Assembly: GCF_009834225.1 (NCBI RefSeq)
Contig: NZ_CP047176.1
Coordinates: 310,001 to 374,000, forward strand
Origin: Rathayibacter sp. VKM Ac-2759
Lineage (GTDB): Bacteria; Actinomycetota; Actinomycetes; Actinomycetales; Microbacteriaceae
Direction: 5' to 3'
DNA: 64,000 nt
The notes below the pieces were generated by a model. It did no database searches and had not been told where the DNA came from. It saw nothing but the letters and a program-made list of their open reading frames with translations. Positions 15,396 to 23,939 of this stretch are shown piece after piece; the first letter of the stretch is position 1; each line of letters begins with the position of its first letter. The translations under genes were made by a program, and so were the position numbers.

Positions 15396-16301
15396 TCAGT
15401 GCAGCAGCGACTCCGCGAGCGAGAGCGCTCCGCGCACGCCGGCCTCGTCGCCGAGGCCCGGGCGGACGACCCGCACCGGCCCGCCGCCCGTGCCAGTCGC
15501 CCCGGGTGCGCCCATCAGCCGTTCGACCTCGGCCTCGACCGCCGGGACCAGACCGGATGTCTTCGAGACTCCTCCGCCCACGATCGCCAGGCGCACCCCG
15601 GCCACGTAGGCGAGCGTGGTCACGAGCTGCGCGAGGTAGTAGGAGCTGAAGCGGAGGTTCGCCGCCGCGTCCTCCGCGCCGAGGCGCGAGCCGTCGACTC
15701 CCCAGCGTGCGGCGATGGCGGGCCCGCAGACGAGCCCCTCGATGCAGTCGCCGTGGAACGGGCAGATCCCGTCGAAGCGGTCCTCCGGGTGGCGCCGGGG
15801 CAGCACGTGGGCGACCTCCGGCCAGCCGCTGCCGGCGAGGAGGCTCCCGCCCGAGACGAGGCCGCCGCCGACCCCCGTGCCGACGGTGAGGTAGGCGAAG
15901 TCGGGCACGCCGACTCCGGCTCCCCAGCGCGCCTCGCCCAGGGCGGCGCCGTTCACGTCGGTCACGAGTCCGAGCCGTGCCCCGGGTGCCGCGGCCCCGA
16001 TCGGAGCGAGCACGTCGGCGCCCTCCCAGTCGAGCTTGGGGGTCGAGGTGAGCCGCCCGTAGGCGGGGGAGGAGGGGTCGACGTCGAGCGGGCCGAACGA
16101 GGCCATGCCGACGGCCGCGACCGTCCCCTCCACTCCGGGATCGCGCACGAACGCCGCGAGGCCCGCCAGCGTCTCGTCCGGTCCGCGCGTCGGCAGGGTG
16201 GTCGTCGCGAGGATCGTCTCGGGCGCCGACGCCGCCGCGACGGCCGCGACGACCTTCGTCCCTCCGGTCTCGATCCCGACGAGGAGGGGTGCGGTGCTCA
16301 C
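15396..16301 (-). CDS. ROK family kinase, fructokinase-like
   Basis: A 301-residue sugar kinase. Phosphate loop GIETGGTK is at the N-terminus, the catalytic Asp lies in VTDVNGAALGEARWG, and TVGTGVGGGLV is the second phosphate motif. The zinc-site region HPEDRFDGICPFHGDCIEGL is the variant typical of bacterial ROK fructokinases. The GTG start at 16301 lies 13 bp after the stop of a CWB2 protein gene and has no clear ribosome site, so translation may depend on the upstream gene. It has a paralogue at 31781-32689. It phosphorylates a hexose, probably fructose or mannose. Confidence 0.85.
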   Translation of the reverse strand: MSTAPLLVGIETGGTKVVAAVAAASAPETILATTTLPTRGPDETLAGLAAFVRDPGVEGTVAAVGMASFGPLDVDPSSPAYGRLTSTPKLDWEGADVLAPIGAAAPGARLGLVTDVNGAALGEARWGAGVGVPDFAYLTVGTGVGGGLVSGGSLLAGSGWPEVAHVLPRRHPEDRFDGICPFHGDCIEGLVCGPAIAARWGVDGSRLGAEDAAANLRFSSYYLAQLVTTLAYVAGVRLAIVGGGVSKTSGLVPAVEAEVERLMGAPGATGTGGGPVRVVRPGLGDEAGVRGALSLAESLLH

Positions 16302-16314
16302 TGCTCGCGCCGCG

Positions 16315-17667
16315 TCAGCAGGGCGAGACGGTGCTGATCGCGCGCGAGAGCGTGAGCTCGCTGCCGAGCACGAAGGCGTAGTCGAGGTGCAGGCGCTTCA
16401 GCGAGTCGACCGTCTCGGCCGGCACGCAGGAGGGGTAGCTCAGCGAGATCGGCGCGCCGTTCGCCGCAGCGACGGTCGCTCCCGAGAGGGCGTCGGCGAA
16501 GCCCTCGCCCGAGGCGATGTAGGTCGTGTCCACGAGCGGCGCCGGCGGGTAGGCCTCGTTGATGAGGCGGCTGGTGGCGTAGCGGCTCGGGCCGCCGATG
16601 CGAGTGGTGTCGTCGACGGCTCCGGAGGCGGTCAGCGCGGTCTCGATGCCGGCCGAGATCGATGCCTCCTGGCCGATCACGACGGCGGTGGACGGATCGA
16701 GGCGCTTCAGCGCGGACGTGGTGGCCGCGTCGAGGCCGCCCTCCGCTCCGTCGACGAGGAGCACGGCCTCGCCCGCGCGACCGGCCACCGGGGCGACCGA
16801 GAGGGCGTCGGGGAAGTTGCCGCCGGTCGCGAGGAACACCTCGTCGGCCGAGCCGGCCGGGAACGCGTCGGCGACGATCTGCCGCGACGTGTCGTAGCGG
16901 TCGGTGCCGCCGATCCGCTCCACGTCGCCGACGAGGGCGTCGATCTGCGAGTACACGGCGGCCGAGACGGTGTCCGCGCTGCCGACGACGATGGTCTTCT
17001 TCGGAGCGAGTCGCGTGATCTCGGCCGACACCGTGGCGGGCAGGGCGTCGGGGTCGGTCAGCAGCAGCGAGCCGCCCTGGACCGCCGCCGCGGGGCCGGC
17101 GCTGAGCGCATCCGCCCACTTCGCTCCGCTCGCGATGTAGAGCACGGGGACGCCGGGCTGCACGCTCTGGGTGGTCGCGACCGAGGTCGCGTAGCGGTCG
17201 CCGCCCTCGATCCGCGCGGACGAGAAGGAGTAGGCCCGGGGAGTGAAGTCGATGCCCGACACGGCCGCGTCGCCCACCACGACGCTCGTCGCCGCTCCGA
17301 CCCAGTCGGTGTGCTCCCAGAACTCGTCGGCCACGGCGGGCACGCCCGATCCGGCCGGCTGCTCGAGGACTCGGACCGTGTACGACCCCGAGGGCAGTGC
17401 CGGCAGCGAGTAGACGCCGGTCGCCCCGCTCGCCAGCGTGGTCGTCGTGGAGGCGGCGAGCTCCGCCTCGTCGAAGGACGTCCCGTCGATCGACCACGCC
17501 TGCACGACGTAGTCGTGGCTCCCGGCGACGCCGGCGGGCGAGGTGATCGAGCCGGTGATCGGCGCTTCGGCGGCGGAGGCGGGGCTGGCGAGCCCGACGG
17601 CGGCGAGGCCGCCGATCGCGACGGAGGAGAGCGAGAGCAGGAGGGCGTGGCGGCGGCGAGGAGTCAC
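16315..17667 (-). CDS. Secreted protein with three CWB2 cell-wall-binding repeats (I)
   Basis: A 450-residue exported protein. The signal peptide has RRRHALLLS, a hydrophobic core, and probable cleavage after PASA near residue 32. A beta-rich carboxypeptidase-regulatory-like domain follows (about 35-145), then three putative cell-wall-binding repeat 2 units starting at RIEGGDRYATS, RIGGTDRYDTS and RIGGPSRYATS. CWB2 repeats hold proteins non-covalently on the wall. Start is GTG 17667. It is a tandem paralogue of the gene at 17776-19476, with a similar promoter, and is followed by the ROK kinase. Confidence 0.9.
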   Translation of the reverse strand: MTPRRRHALLLSLSSVAIGGLAAVGLASPASAAEAPITGSITSPAGVAGSHDYVVQAWSIDGTSFDEAELAASTTTTLASGATGVYSLPALPSGSYTVRVLEQPAGSGVPAVADEFWEHTDWVGAATSVVVGDAAVSGIDFTPRAYSFSSARIEGGDRYATSVATTQSVQPGVPVLYIASGAKWADALSAGPAAAVQGGSLLLTDPDALPATVSAEITRLAPKKTIVVGSADTVSAAVYSQIDALVGDVERIGGTDRYDTSRQIVADAFPAGSADEVFLATGGNFPDALSVAPVAGRAGEAVLLVDGAEGGLDAATTSALKRLDPSTAVVIGQEASISAGIETALTASGAVDDTTRIGGPSRYATSRLINEAYPPAPLVDTTYIASGEGFADALSGATVAAANGAPISLSYPSCVPAETVDSLKRLHLDYAFVLGSELTLSRAISTVSPC

Positions 17668-17718
17668 AGGAGTCTTTCCGGACGTCGCGGCGGGCCGCGG
17701 AGGACACGATGTCTCTGA

Positions 17719-17724
17719 ATGCTA
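17719..17724 (-). promoter_or_regulatory. -10 box of CWB2 gene I (TAGCAT)
   Basis: Leftward TAGCAT followed by TCAGA, about 52 bp upstream of the GTG. The same TAGCATTCAGA block stands before CWB2 gene II. A -35-like TCAGGC lies 17 bp further upstream. Confidence 0.5.
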
Positions 17725-17745
17725 TCGGGCGGTGGAATCGAGCCT

Positions 17746-17761
17746 GACCCCCATTGGGGTC
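17746..17761 (-). terminator. Hairpin after CWB2 gene II
   Basis: GACCCC (17746-17751) pairs with GGGGTC (17756-17761) around a 4-nt loop, 14 bp beyond the stop of the leftward upstream gene. There is no U-tract. Confidence 0.55.
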
Positions 17762-17775
17762 TGCTCGATCGGGTC

Positions 17776-19476
17776 CTACGGGCAGACCGTCAGCGACTCC
17801 AGCGGCGCCGCCAGGGTCAGGCGGCTGCCCAGCAGTGTCGCGTAGTCGAGGTTGTTCCTCTGCAGCGCGGTGCGGGTGTCGCGGGGGAGGCAGGTCGACT
17901 CGCTGAGGTACAGCGGGGCGCCGGCTGCGGCGGCGACCGGGCCGACGGCGAGGGCGTCGGCGAAGCCGTTGCCGAAGGCGAGGAAGGCGGTGTCGGTCAG
18001 CAGCGACGGCCGGTAGGCGTCGTTGAGCTTGCGGCTGGTGTCGTTGCGGTCGACGCCGGCGATCCGGGAGACGGTCCGTACGGTGCCCGAGGACTCCAGG
18101 CCGGTCTGGATGCCCTGCGAGATCGAGGGGGCGCGCCCGAGGAGGACCCCCTCGGTCGCGTCGAGGTCGGCGATGGCGGCCCTCGTGGGCGCGTCGAGCT
18201 CGGGCTTCGCCCCGTCGACGAGGAGGACGGGCTCGCCGCGTCGGCCCGCGATCGGAGCGACGGACAGCGCGTCCGGGAAGGCGTTGCCCGTCGCCAGGAA
18301 GACCGTGTCGTAGGAGTCGGCGGGGAACGCGTCGGCGACGAGCCTGCGGGAGGTGTCGTAGCGGTCCGACCCGGCGATGCGGTCGACCGTGGCGTCGGTG
18401 AGGCTCGCGATGTCGTCGACGACGGCGTCGCTGACCGAGAGGGAGCTGCCGGCGACGACGATCCGCTTCGGGTCGAGGCGGACGATCTCCGCGGCGACGA
18501 CGTCGAACAGCTTGTTCGGGTCGGTCAGCAGCAGGGCGCCGTCCTGTGCGGCCGCGGCGGGGCCGGCGCTCAGGGCGTCGGGCCAGTTCGCGCCGCTCGC
18601 GATGTAGAGGACGTCGACGGTGTCGAAGGTCGACTTCGTGATCGCGACCCCGGTCGCGTAGCGGTCGCCGCCCTGCAGGCGCGAGACGCTCGAGCCGTAG
18701 ATCTTCGGAGCGAAGTCGATACCGGTGCGGCCGGCGGCCGGGACCGTGGTGAGGGCCTGCTCGGTGAGCCTCGGGAGCTTCGAGAAGTACTGGTCGTCGT
18801 AGGCGGGGTAGGCGTCCTCGGCCGAGCGGAAGACGTACTCACCGGCGGGGATCGACGGGAGCGACCACGGCACGGCGGTCGTCGGGGCGCCGCCTGCGGG
18901 GGCGTCGTCGTCGAGCTTGTAGAAGGCGTCGCTGCCCTCCTCGTACCACCAGGCCTGCACCTCGAGGGCCGTGGTCGCGACTCCGGCGACCGCGTCGGCG
19001 GTGACCGAGCCCGAGACCGGGGCGGAGCGCGGGAGGGTGATCGTGAGGCCCCCGGTCGTCGCGGCGAGAGGCGCAGCCTCGACGGGGATGGGGGTGTCGT
19101 CGCCGTACCAGACGGGGTACCAGTCGGAGTCGCCGATGACCGACGCCTCCAGGTAGTAGTTCTCGCCGCCGGGGAGAGTGATCGAGAACGTCGACTCGAC
19201 GACGACCGTCGACACCTCGACGAAGGCGTCGTTCTCGACGCGGAGGGAGTACGCGGCGCCGGCGGGGGCGGGGTGCGCCTCGTCGACGTCCGACAGCGCG
19301 ATGGTGCCCGAGAGCACGACCTCGGCGCTGCCGGTCTGCGCGGTCTCGCGGCCGCTCTTCTGGCCGGTGGAGGCGGCGGTCGCCGCAGCGGCGGGGCTCG
19401 CGGCGAGCCCCGTGGTGAGGAGCGCAGCGGCGAGGCCGATCGCGGCGAGGGAGGCGAGGGGGCGGCGTGAGTTCAC
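17776..19476 (-). CDS. Secreted protein with three CWB2 cell-wall-binding repeats (II)
   Basis: A 566-residue exported protein. Signal peptide RRPLASLAAIGLAAALLTTGL, cleaved near ASPAAAA. The central 35-260 region is beta-rich and probably forms two Ig- or CNA-B-like modules (ENDAFVEVSTVVVESTF; GEYVFRSAEDAYPAYDDQYF). Three CWB2 units start at RLQGGDRYATG, RIAGSDRYDTS and RIAGVDRNDTS. It is the longer tandem paralogue of the next gene, with the same C-terminal pattern. Both start with GTG behind a weak ribosome site. Role: wall-associated surface protein of unknown target. Confidence 0.9.
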   Translation of the reverse strand: MNSRRPLASLAAIGLAAALLTTGLAASPAAAATAASTGQKSGRETAQTGSAEVVLSGTIALSDVDEAHPAPAGAAYSLRVENDAFVEVSTVVVESTFSITLPGGENYYLEASVIGDSDWYPVWYGDDTPIPVEAAPLAATTGGLTITLPRSAPVSGSVTADAVAGVATTALEVQAWWYEEGSDAFYKLDDDAPAGGAPTTAVPWSLPSIPAGEYVFRSAEDAYPAYDDQYFSKLPRLTEQALTTVPAAGRTGIDFAPKIYGSSVSRLQGGDRYATGVAITKSTFDTVDVLYIASGANWPDALSAGPAAAAQDGALLLTDPNKLFDVVAAEIVRLDPKRIVVAGSSLSVSDAVVDDIASLTDATVDRIAGSDRYDTSRRLVADAFPADSYDTVFLATGNAFPDALSVAPIAGRRGEPVLLVDGAKPELDAPTRAAIADLDATEGVLLGRAPSISQGIQTGLESSGTVRTVSRIAGVDRNDTSRKLNDAYRPSLLTDTAFLAFGNGFADALAVGPVAAAAGAPLYLSESTCLPRDTRTALQRNNLDYATLLGSRLTLAAPLESLTVCP

Positions 19477-19528
19477 AGCAGATCTTTCGAGAGGATCCGC
19501 GGTGGGCCGCGGGCGGACACGTGTCTGA

Positions 19529-19534
19529 ATGCTA
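19529..19534 (-). promoter_or_regulatory. -10 box of CWB2 gene II (TAGCAT)
   Basis: Leftward TAGCATTCAGA block, about 53 bp upstream of the GTG 19476. It matches the block in front of CWB2 gene I over 11 nt. Confidence 0.5.
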
Positions 19535-19568
19535 GCCGCCGATGTGCTTCGAAGTTCCCTGGCGGGGC

Positions 19569-19598
19569 GGAGGGAAGGCCCCCAACAGGGGGCCCTCC
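19569..19598 (-). terminator. Terminator after the mannoside operon
   Basis: GGCCCCC pairs with GGGGGCC around AACA, and the stem continues GGAGGG/CCTCC after an AA bulge. It lies directly beyond the stop of the GH113 gene, the last gene of the leftward operon. Confidence 0.75.
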
Positions 19599-19599
19599 G

Positions 19600-20556
19600 T
19601 CATCGGCCGCGCGACGCGTAGTAGTCGGTGACGACCTGCTGTCCCGGCTTCGCGTACATGCAGTAGTCGGTGTTCTCCTCCGTGTCGGCCGGATCGTAGA
19701 GGGCGACCGGCCAGTCCCAGAGGGCGAAGCCTCCGACCCAGTCGCGCGAGCGGCACGCCTCGAACATCTCGCTCAGGTACTCGGCCTGCGCCCGCCCCGA
19801 CGGAGCGCCCTGCAGCGTCCAGTCGTTCGGGCGCTCGGGAGACGTGTCGCGGCTCGGGCAGCCCGCCTCGATGAAGAGGAACGGCTTGCCGAAGCGGCGG
19901 GCGACCGGCTCGATCCGGTCGAGCTGCTGCTCCCACTGCCCCGTCGGGTAGTAGCCGCTGGCCGAGATCACATCGACCGCGTCCCACCACTCGACGTGAT
20001 CCTCCTGGTACTTGTCGCAGTTGTACGTGACGATCCCGGAGTAGACCGCCCGCACCTCGGCGACGAGGGCGCGCCACTCGGCCTGGCGCGGATCGGCGCG
20101 CACCATCTCGCAGCCGATGCAGAGCATCTCGGCCCCCTCCTGCTCCGCGATCTCAGCGAAGTGGACGATGTACTCGGTGTACGAGGCGAACCAGTCGCTC
20201 CAGTGCGCCTCGCCGGGCACGTCCCAGTCGAAGAAGCCGATGTAGCCGCGCCAGAGCCCGTCGCGGCAGTTGACCGTGGGCTTCAGCACCGCCTTCCAGC
20301 CGCGCTCGTGCACCGCGCGGATCGCCCAGCGCACCTCGTCGTCGGTCGGCGTGGGCGCCTCCCGCCACGGGATCTCGGTCGAGACGACCGTGTCCTGCAG
20401 CGTCGCGAAGGCGATCGTGACCCAGTTGAGGCCCAGCGGGCGCATCTCGTCGAGCGAGTGCTCGGCCTGCGGAGTCGCCCAGGTGCCGCGGACTCCCGTC
20501 CAGCCCCAGGTCATCCCGGAGAAGTGCTCATCGAGAGCGGACAGATCGACGCTCAT
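19600..20556 (-). CDS. Glycoside hydrolase family 113-like beta-mannanase
   Basis: A 318-residue single TIM-barrel hydrolase without a signal peptide. The order GMTWGWTGVRGTW, WVTIAFATLQDT, LKPTVNCRDG, then the acid/base Glu in CIGCEMV and the nucleophile Glu in LFIEAGCPS, fits GH113 (clan GH-A), known for beta-1,4-mannanase activity. Its ATG overlaps the stop of the beta-mannosidase gene (ATGA), so the two are made together. Being cytosolic, it would act on imported manno-oligosaccharides rather than on polymer. Confidence 0.82.
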   Translation of the reverse strand: MSVDLSALDEHFSGMTWGWTGVRGTWATPQAEHSLDEMRPLGLNWVTIAFATLQDTVVSTEIPWREAPTPTDDEVRWAIRAVHERGWKAVLKPTVNCRDGLWRGYIGFFDWDVPGEAHWSDWFASYTEYIVHFAEIAEQEGAEMLCIGCEMVRADPRQAEWRALVAEVRAVYSGIVTYNCDKYQEDHVEWWDAVDVISASGYYPTGQWEQQLDRIEPVARRFGKPFLFIEAGCPSRDTSPERPNDWTLQGAPSGRAQAEYLSEMFEACRSRDWVGGFALWDWPVALYDPADTEENTDYCMYAKPGQQVVTDYYASRGR

Positions 20557-23042
20557 GCGGTCACCGCCGTGAGGAGCGCGTTGGCGCTGCGGAGCACCTC
20601 GGGCGCGGTGAACGCCTCCGGAGCGACGCCCGACGCCGTGCGGACGTGGAACGTGACGCTCTCGCCGGGGAGCAGGGTCACGAGCATGTCGTCGACCTCG
20701 GCGTCCGGAGCGGCGACATCGGCCAGGAGCGCCAGCTCGCGGACCAGGGTGCGCGCGGTCACGGTGACGTCGACGCCTCCCTCGACCGCGTGCGCCTCGG
20801 TCTCGAGCACGGCCTCGCCCAGCGACGAGTCGCGGAACTCGGAGAAGAACCAGAGCCCGCGCTCGCCGCCGAACTCGGCGACGAGCAGCTCGGAGGCGGC
20901 ATCGGAGGGGGCTCCGAGGTCGAGCGGCACGCGGAGGGTCGTCCGCGCGGGCACCTCGATCGCGAGCGAGCTCTCCTCGAGCACCGCCCCGTCGAACGAG
21001 CGGCGCGTGCTCCGCAGCGTCGCCGTCCAGTCGGCGTCGGTGTCGTTCGAGAGCGACGCCTCGAGGCGCTCGCCCTCGGGCTGCACGGTCACGACGCGGT
21101 CGGCGAAGGCCGCGCGGATCGCGTACCAGAGCGGCTTCCGCCTCCCGTAGCCGTCGACCGCGGCCCACGAGACCACGGGCCAGTTGTCGTTGAGCTGCCA
21201 GACGATCGCGCCGGTGTTGTGCGGCTGCAGCGAGCGGAACCAGTCGAGCGCCGTGCGGATCGCGAGCGCCTGGTTGAGGCCCATCGCCCAGTGCCACTCG
21301 GGCATGGTGTTCGGCAGCGGCAGGTGCGCGACGAGGCCGTCGGTGAGCTTGACGTTGCCCTCCATCGCCTTCTGGTGCACGAGCATCGACGGCGACTCCG
21401 GCGTGAGCGGCTCGTCGGGCATCGCCTCGGCGAGCGTCGCCCAGGTCGGCGGGCCCTGCCAGCCGAACTCCGAGACGAAGCGCGGGCGCACCTCGCGGTA
21501 GCGCGGGTAGTCTTCGCGGTTCCAGTGCTCCCAGAGGTGCGTGGTGCCGTTCAGCGCGTCGTTGGGGTGCTGGGAGCGGTCGGGCGAGAACGGGCTGCCG
21601 GGCGTGTAGACCACGTGCGGCGCGAGCTCGTCGACGATCCCGGGGAACACGTCGTAGTAGTACCCCTCGCCCCAGGTGCGGCCCTCGAGCCGGGCGTCCC
21701 ACCCCCACTCGACGCGGCCCCAGATGTTCTCGTTGTTGCCGTTGAGGATCACGAGCGACGGGTGCGCGCCCAGGCGGATGACCGCCTCCCGCGACTCGGC
21801 GACGATCTCGGAGAAGAGCGGCTCCTCCTCGGCGTAGGCCGCGCACGCGAGCAGGAAGTCCTGCCAGGTGAGCAGACCCAGCTCATCGGCCGCGTCGTAG
21901 AAGTCGTCGCTCTCGAAGATGCCGCCGCCCCAGACGCGGATGAGGTTGATGTTCGCGTCGGCGGCCTGGGTGAGCCGCTCACGGTAGCGCTCGGCGTCGA
22001 TGCGGTGCGGGAAGGTGTCGTCGGGGATCCAGTTGACGCCCTTCACGTACACGGGCCGGTCGTTGACGATCAGCACGAACGGGGTGCCGGCGTCGTCCGG
22101 AGTCGTGTCGGCGCGAACGGTGCGGAAGCCGATCCGCCTCGTGCGCTCGTCGAGCACCTCGCCGCCCGACTCGAGCGAGATCGCGAGGTCGTAGAGGTTC
22201 TGCTCGCCGTAGCCGCGGGGCCACCAGCGCCGCACATCGGCGACGGTGAGCCGGAGTCGCGCCTCGCCGCCCACCACGGGGGCGCGGAGAGTGGTGCCGC
22301 CGACGCTCGCGACGACCTCGAGCGCGGAGTCGCTCACGGAGTCGACCGCGACGCGCACGTCGACGACCCCGTCGCTCCCGTCGACGTCGGCCGAGACGAC
22401 GGTCTCGGCCAGGCGCGCCGTCGACCACGACTCGAGGAGGACGGGGCGCCAGATGCCGCTGGTCGAGGTGTCGAGCCCCCAGTCCCAGCCGAAGCTGCAG
22501 GCCATCTTGCGGATCGAGTTGTAGGGGTGGTGGTTCACGTGCGGCCGGTACTCGAGCTCGAGCGAGGCGCGGTCCGCCTCCGGGACGGGGGCCGCGAAGA
22601 CGACCTCGAGCGTGTTGTCGCCGTCGACGAGGCGGTCCTGGACGGGGACGCGGTAGGTGCGGTGCTGGTTGCGGCTCTCGAGCACGGTCTCGCCGTTCAG
22701 GCGCACGGTCGCGACGGTGTCCAGACCCTCGAAGACGAGGTCGGCCCGGCCGGCCGCGGCGGCGGAGGCGGTGAAGGTGGTCGTGTAGCGCCACGAGGTG
22801 CTGCCGATCCACTCCTGCAGCTTCTCGTTGGTGCCGATGTACGGGTCCTCGATGAGGCCTGCGGCCAGCAGATCGGTGTGCACGGTGCCGGGGACGACGG
22901 CCGGGATCGGGCCGGCGCCGGCGACGGAGCGGGGGACGAGGCGTCCGGGGAGCGGTTCGACGCTCCAGCCGTCGTGGAGTCGCACGGTGGTCGGTCGGAC
23001 GGTGTCCGGTCGGCCGGTGTTCAGTCGGTCAGGCGTCGTCAT
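20553..23042 (-). CDS. GH2 family beta-mannosidase
   Basis: An 829-residue cytosolic enzyme with the five-domain GH2 layout: N-terminal sugar-binding domain (WRYTTTFTA, FEGLDTVATVRLNGE), Ig-like domain, TIM barrel with acid/base Glu in VILNGNNEN and nucleophile in FVSEFGWQG, and two C-terminal beta domains. The segment FGWDWGLD and its length match beta-mannosidases rather than beta-galactosidases. It overlaps both neighbours by 4 nt (ATGA): the upstream permease and the downstream GH113. It removes terminal beta-linked mannose from imported oligosaccharides. Confidence 0.9.
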   Translation of the reverse strand: MTTPDRLNTGRPDTVRPTTVRLHDGWSVEPLPGRLVPRSVAGAGPIPAVVPGTVHTDLLAAGLIEDPYIGTNEKLQEWIGSTSWRYTTTFTASAAAAGRADLVFEGLDTVATVRLNGETVLESRNQHRTYRVPVQDRLVDGDNTLEVVFAAPVPEADRASLELEYRPHVNHHPYNSIRKMACSFGWDWGLDTSTSGIWRPVLLESWSTARLAETVVSADVDGSDGVVDVRVAVDSVSDSALEVVASVGGTTLRAPVVGGEARLRLTVADVRRWWPRGYGEQNLYDLAISLESGGEVLDERTRRIGFRTVRADTTPDDAGTPFVLIVNDRPVYVKGVNWIPDDTFPHRIDAERYRERLTQAADANINLIRVWGGGIFESDDFYDAADELGLLTWQDFLLACAAYAEEEPLFSEIVAESREAVIRLGAHPSLVILNGNNENIWGRVEWGWDARLEGRTWGEGYYYDVFPGIVDELAPHVVYTPGSPFSPDRSQHPNDALNGTTHLWEHWNREDYPRYREVRPRFVSEFGWQGPPTWATLAEAMPDEPLTPESPSMLVHQKAMEGNVKLTDGLVAHLPLPNTMPEWHWAMGLNQALAIRTALDWFRSLQPHNTGAIVWQLNDNWPVVSWAAVDGYGRRKPLWYAIRAAFADRVVTVQPEGERLEASLSNDTDADWTATLRSTRRSFDGAVLEESSLAIEVPARTTLRVPLDLGAPSDAASELLVAEFGGERGLWFFSEFRDSSLGEAVLETEAHAVEGGVDVTVTARTLVRELALLADVAAPDAEVDDMLVTLLPGESVTFHVRTASGVAPEAFTAPEVLRSANALLTAVTA

Positions 23043-23923
23043 TTGGTGGCCCCCCTGGTGATGCCGTTGTAGATGAAGCGCTGCAGCGAGACGAAGATCA
23101 CGAGCGTCGGGACGATCACGATCAGCACCCCCGCCGCGATGATCTGCTGCGACGAGCTGAACGGCCCGATGAAGCGGAACAGCGAGGTCGAGACCATGTT
23201 CAGCTCGGGCGTCGGCATGTACAGCAGCGGTATGTAGAACTCGTTGTAGATCGCGATCCCCTTGATGATGATCACGGTGACGACAGCGGGCTGGAGCAGC
23301 GGCAGGATGATGCGCCAGTAGATGCCGAAGCGGCTCGTTCCCTCGAGCATCGCCGCCTCGTCGAGGCTCTTCGGGATCGACTGCATGAACTGCACGAAGA
23401 TGTAGATCGAGACGATGTCGGTGCCCGAGAAGAGCAGGACCGCCGCCCAGTAGGTGTTGACCAGGCCGAATCCGTTGATGACCTGGTACGTGGCGACCTG
23501 GGTCGTGACTCCGGGCACGAGCGTCGCGATCAGGAAGAGCGCGAACACCGCCTTCTTGGCCCGGAACTCGAAGCGGTCGAGCGCGTACGCGGCCATCGTG
23601 CCGATCAGGATCGTGACGATGATCGACAGCGTCAGCACGAGACCGGTGTTGGCGAAGCCGCGCAGCATGTCGCCGCCGACCCAGGCCGTGCCGAAGTTCT
23701 CGAAGTTGAGCCAGTTCTGCGGAGGAGTGATCGGCGAGGTCGTCGCGTACTCCTGGGCGGTCTTGAAGCTCGCGAACACGATGACGACGAGCGGCAGCAG
23801 CAGCAGGAGGCTGAACACGATCAGCGAGGCGTACTTGCCGAGCACCGCGAGGAACCGCCGGATCGGGTGGGGGGTGAGCGAGCGCTCCCGGGGCCGCGTC
23901 GGTGCGGCGAGTGCGGAGGTCAT
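23039..23923 (-). CDS. Carbohydrate ABC transporter permease (MalG type)
   Basis: A 294-residue inner-membrane protein with six predicted helices. The binding-protein-dependent EAA loop is EAAMLEGTSRFGIYWRIILPLLQPA. The N-terminal TRPRERSLTPHPIRRF segment is cytoplasmic. It follows the MalF-type permease by 16 bp and overlaps the beta-mannosidase (ATGA). Together with the lipoprotein at 24986-26293 it forms a CUT1 sugar importer. No ATPase gene is in the operon, so a shared MsiK-like ATPase is presumed (inference). Confidence 0.92.
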   Translation of the reverse strand: MTSALAAPTRPRERSLTPHPIRRFLAVLGKYASLIVFSLLLLLPLVVIVFASFKTAQEYATTSPITPPQNWLNFENFGTAWVGGDMLRGFANTGLVLTLSIIVTILIGTMAAYALDRFEFRAKKAVFALFLIATLVPGVTTQVATYQVINGFGLVNTYWAAVLLFSGTDIVSIYIFVQFMQSIPKSLDEAAMLEGTSRFGIYWRIILPLLQPAVVTVIIIKGIAIYNEFYIPLLYMPTPELNMVSTSLFRFIGPFSSSQQIIAAGVLIVIVPTLVIFVSLQRFIYNGITRGATK

Positions 23924-23939
23924 GACGTCTCCTGTCGGA

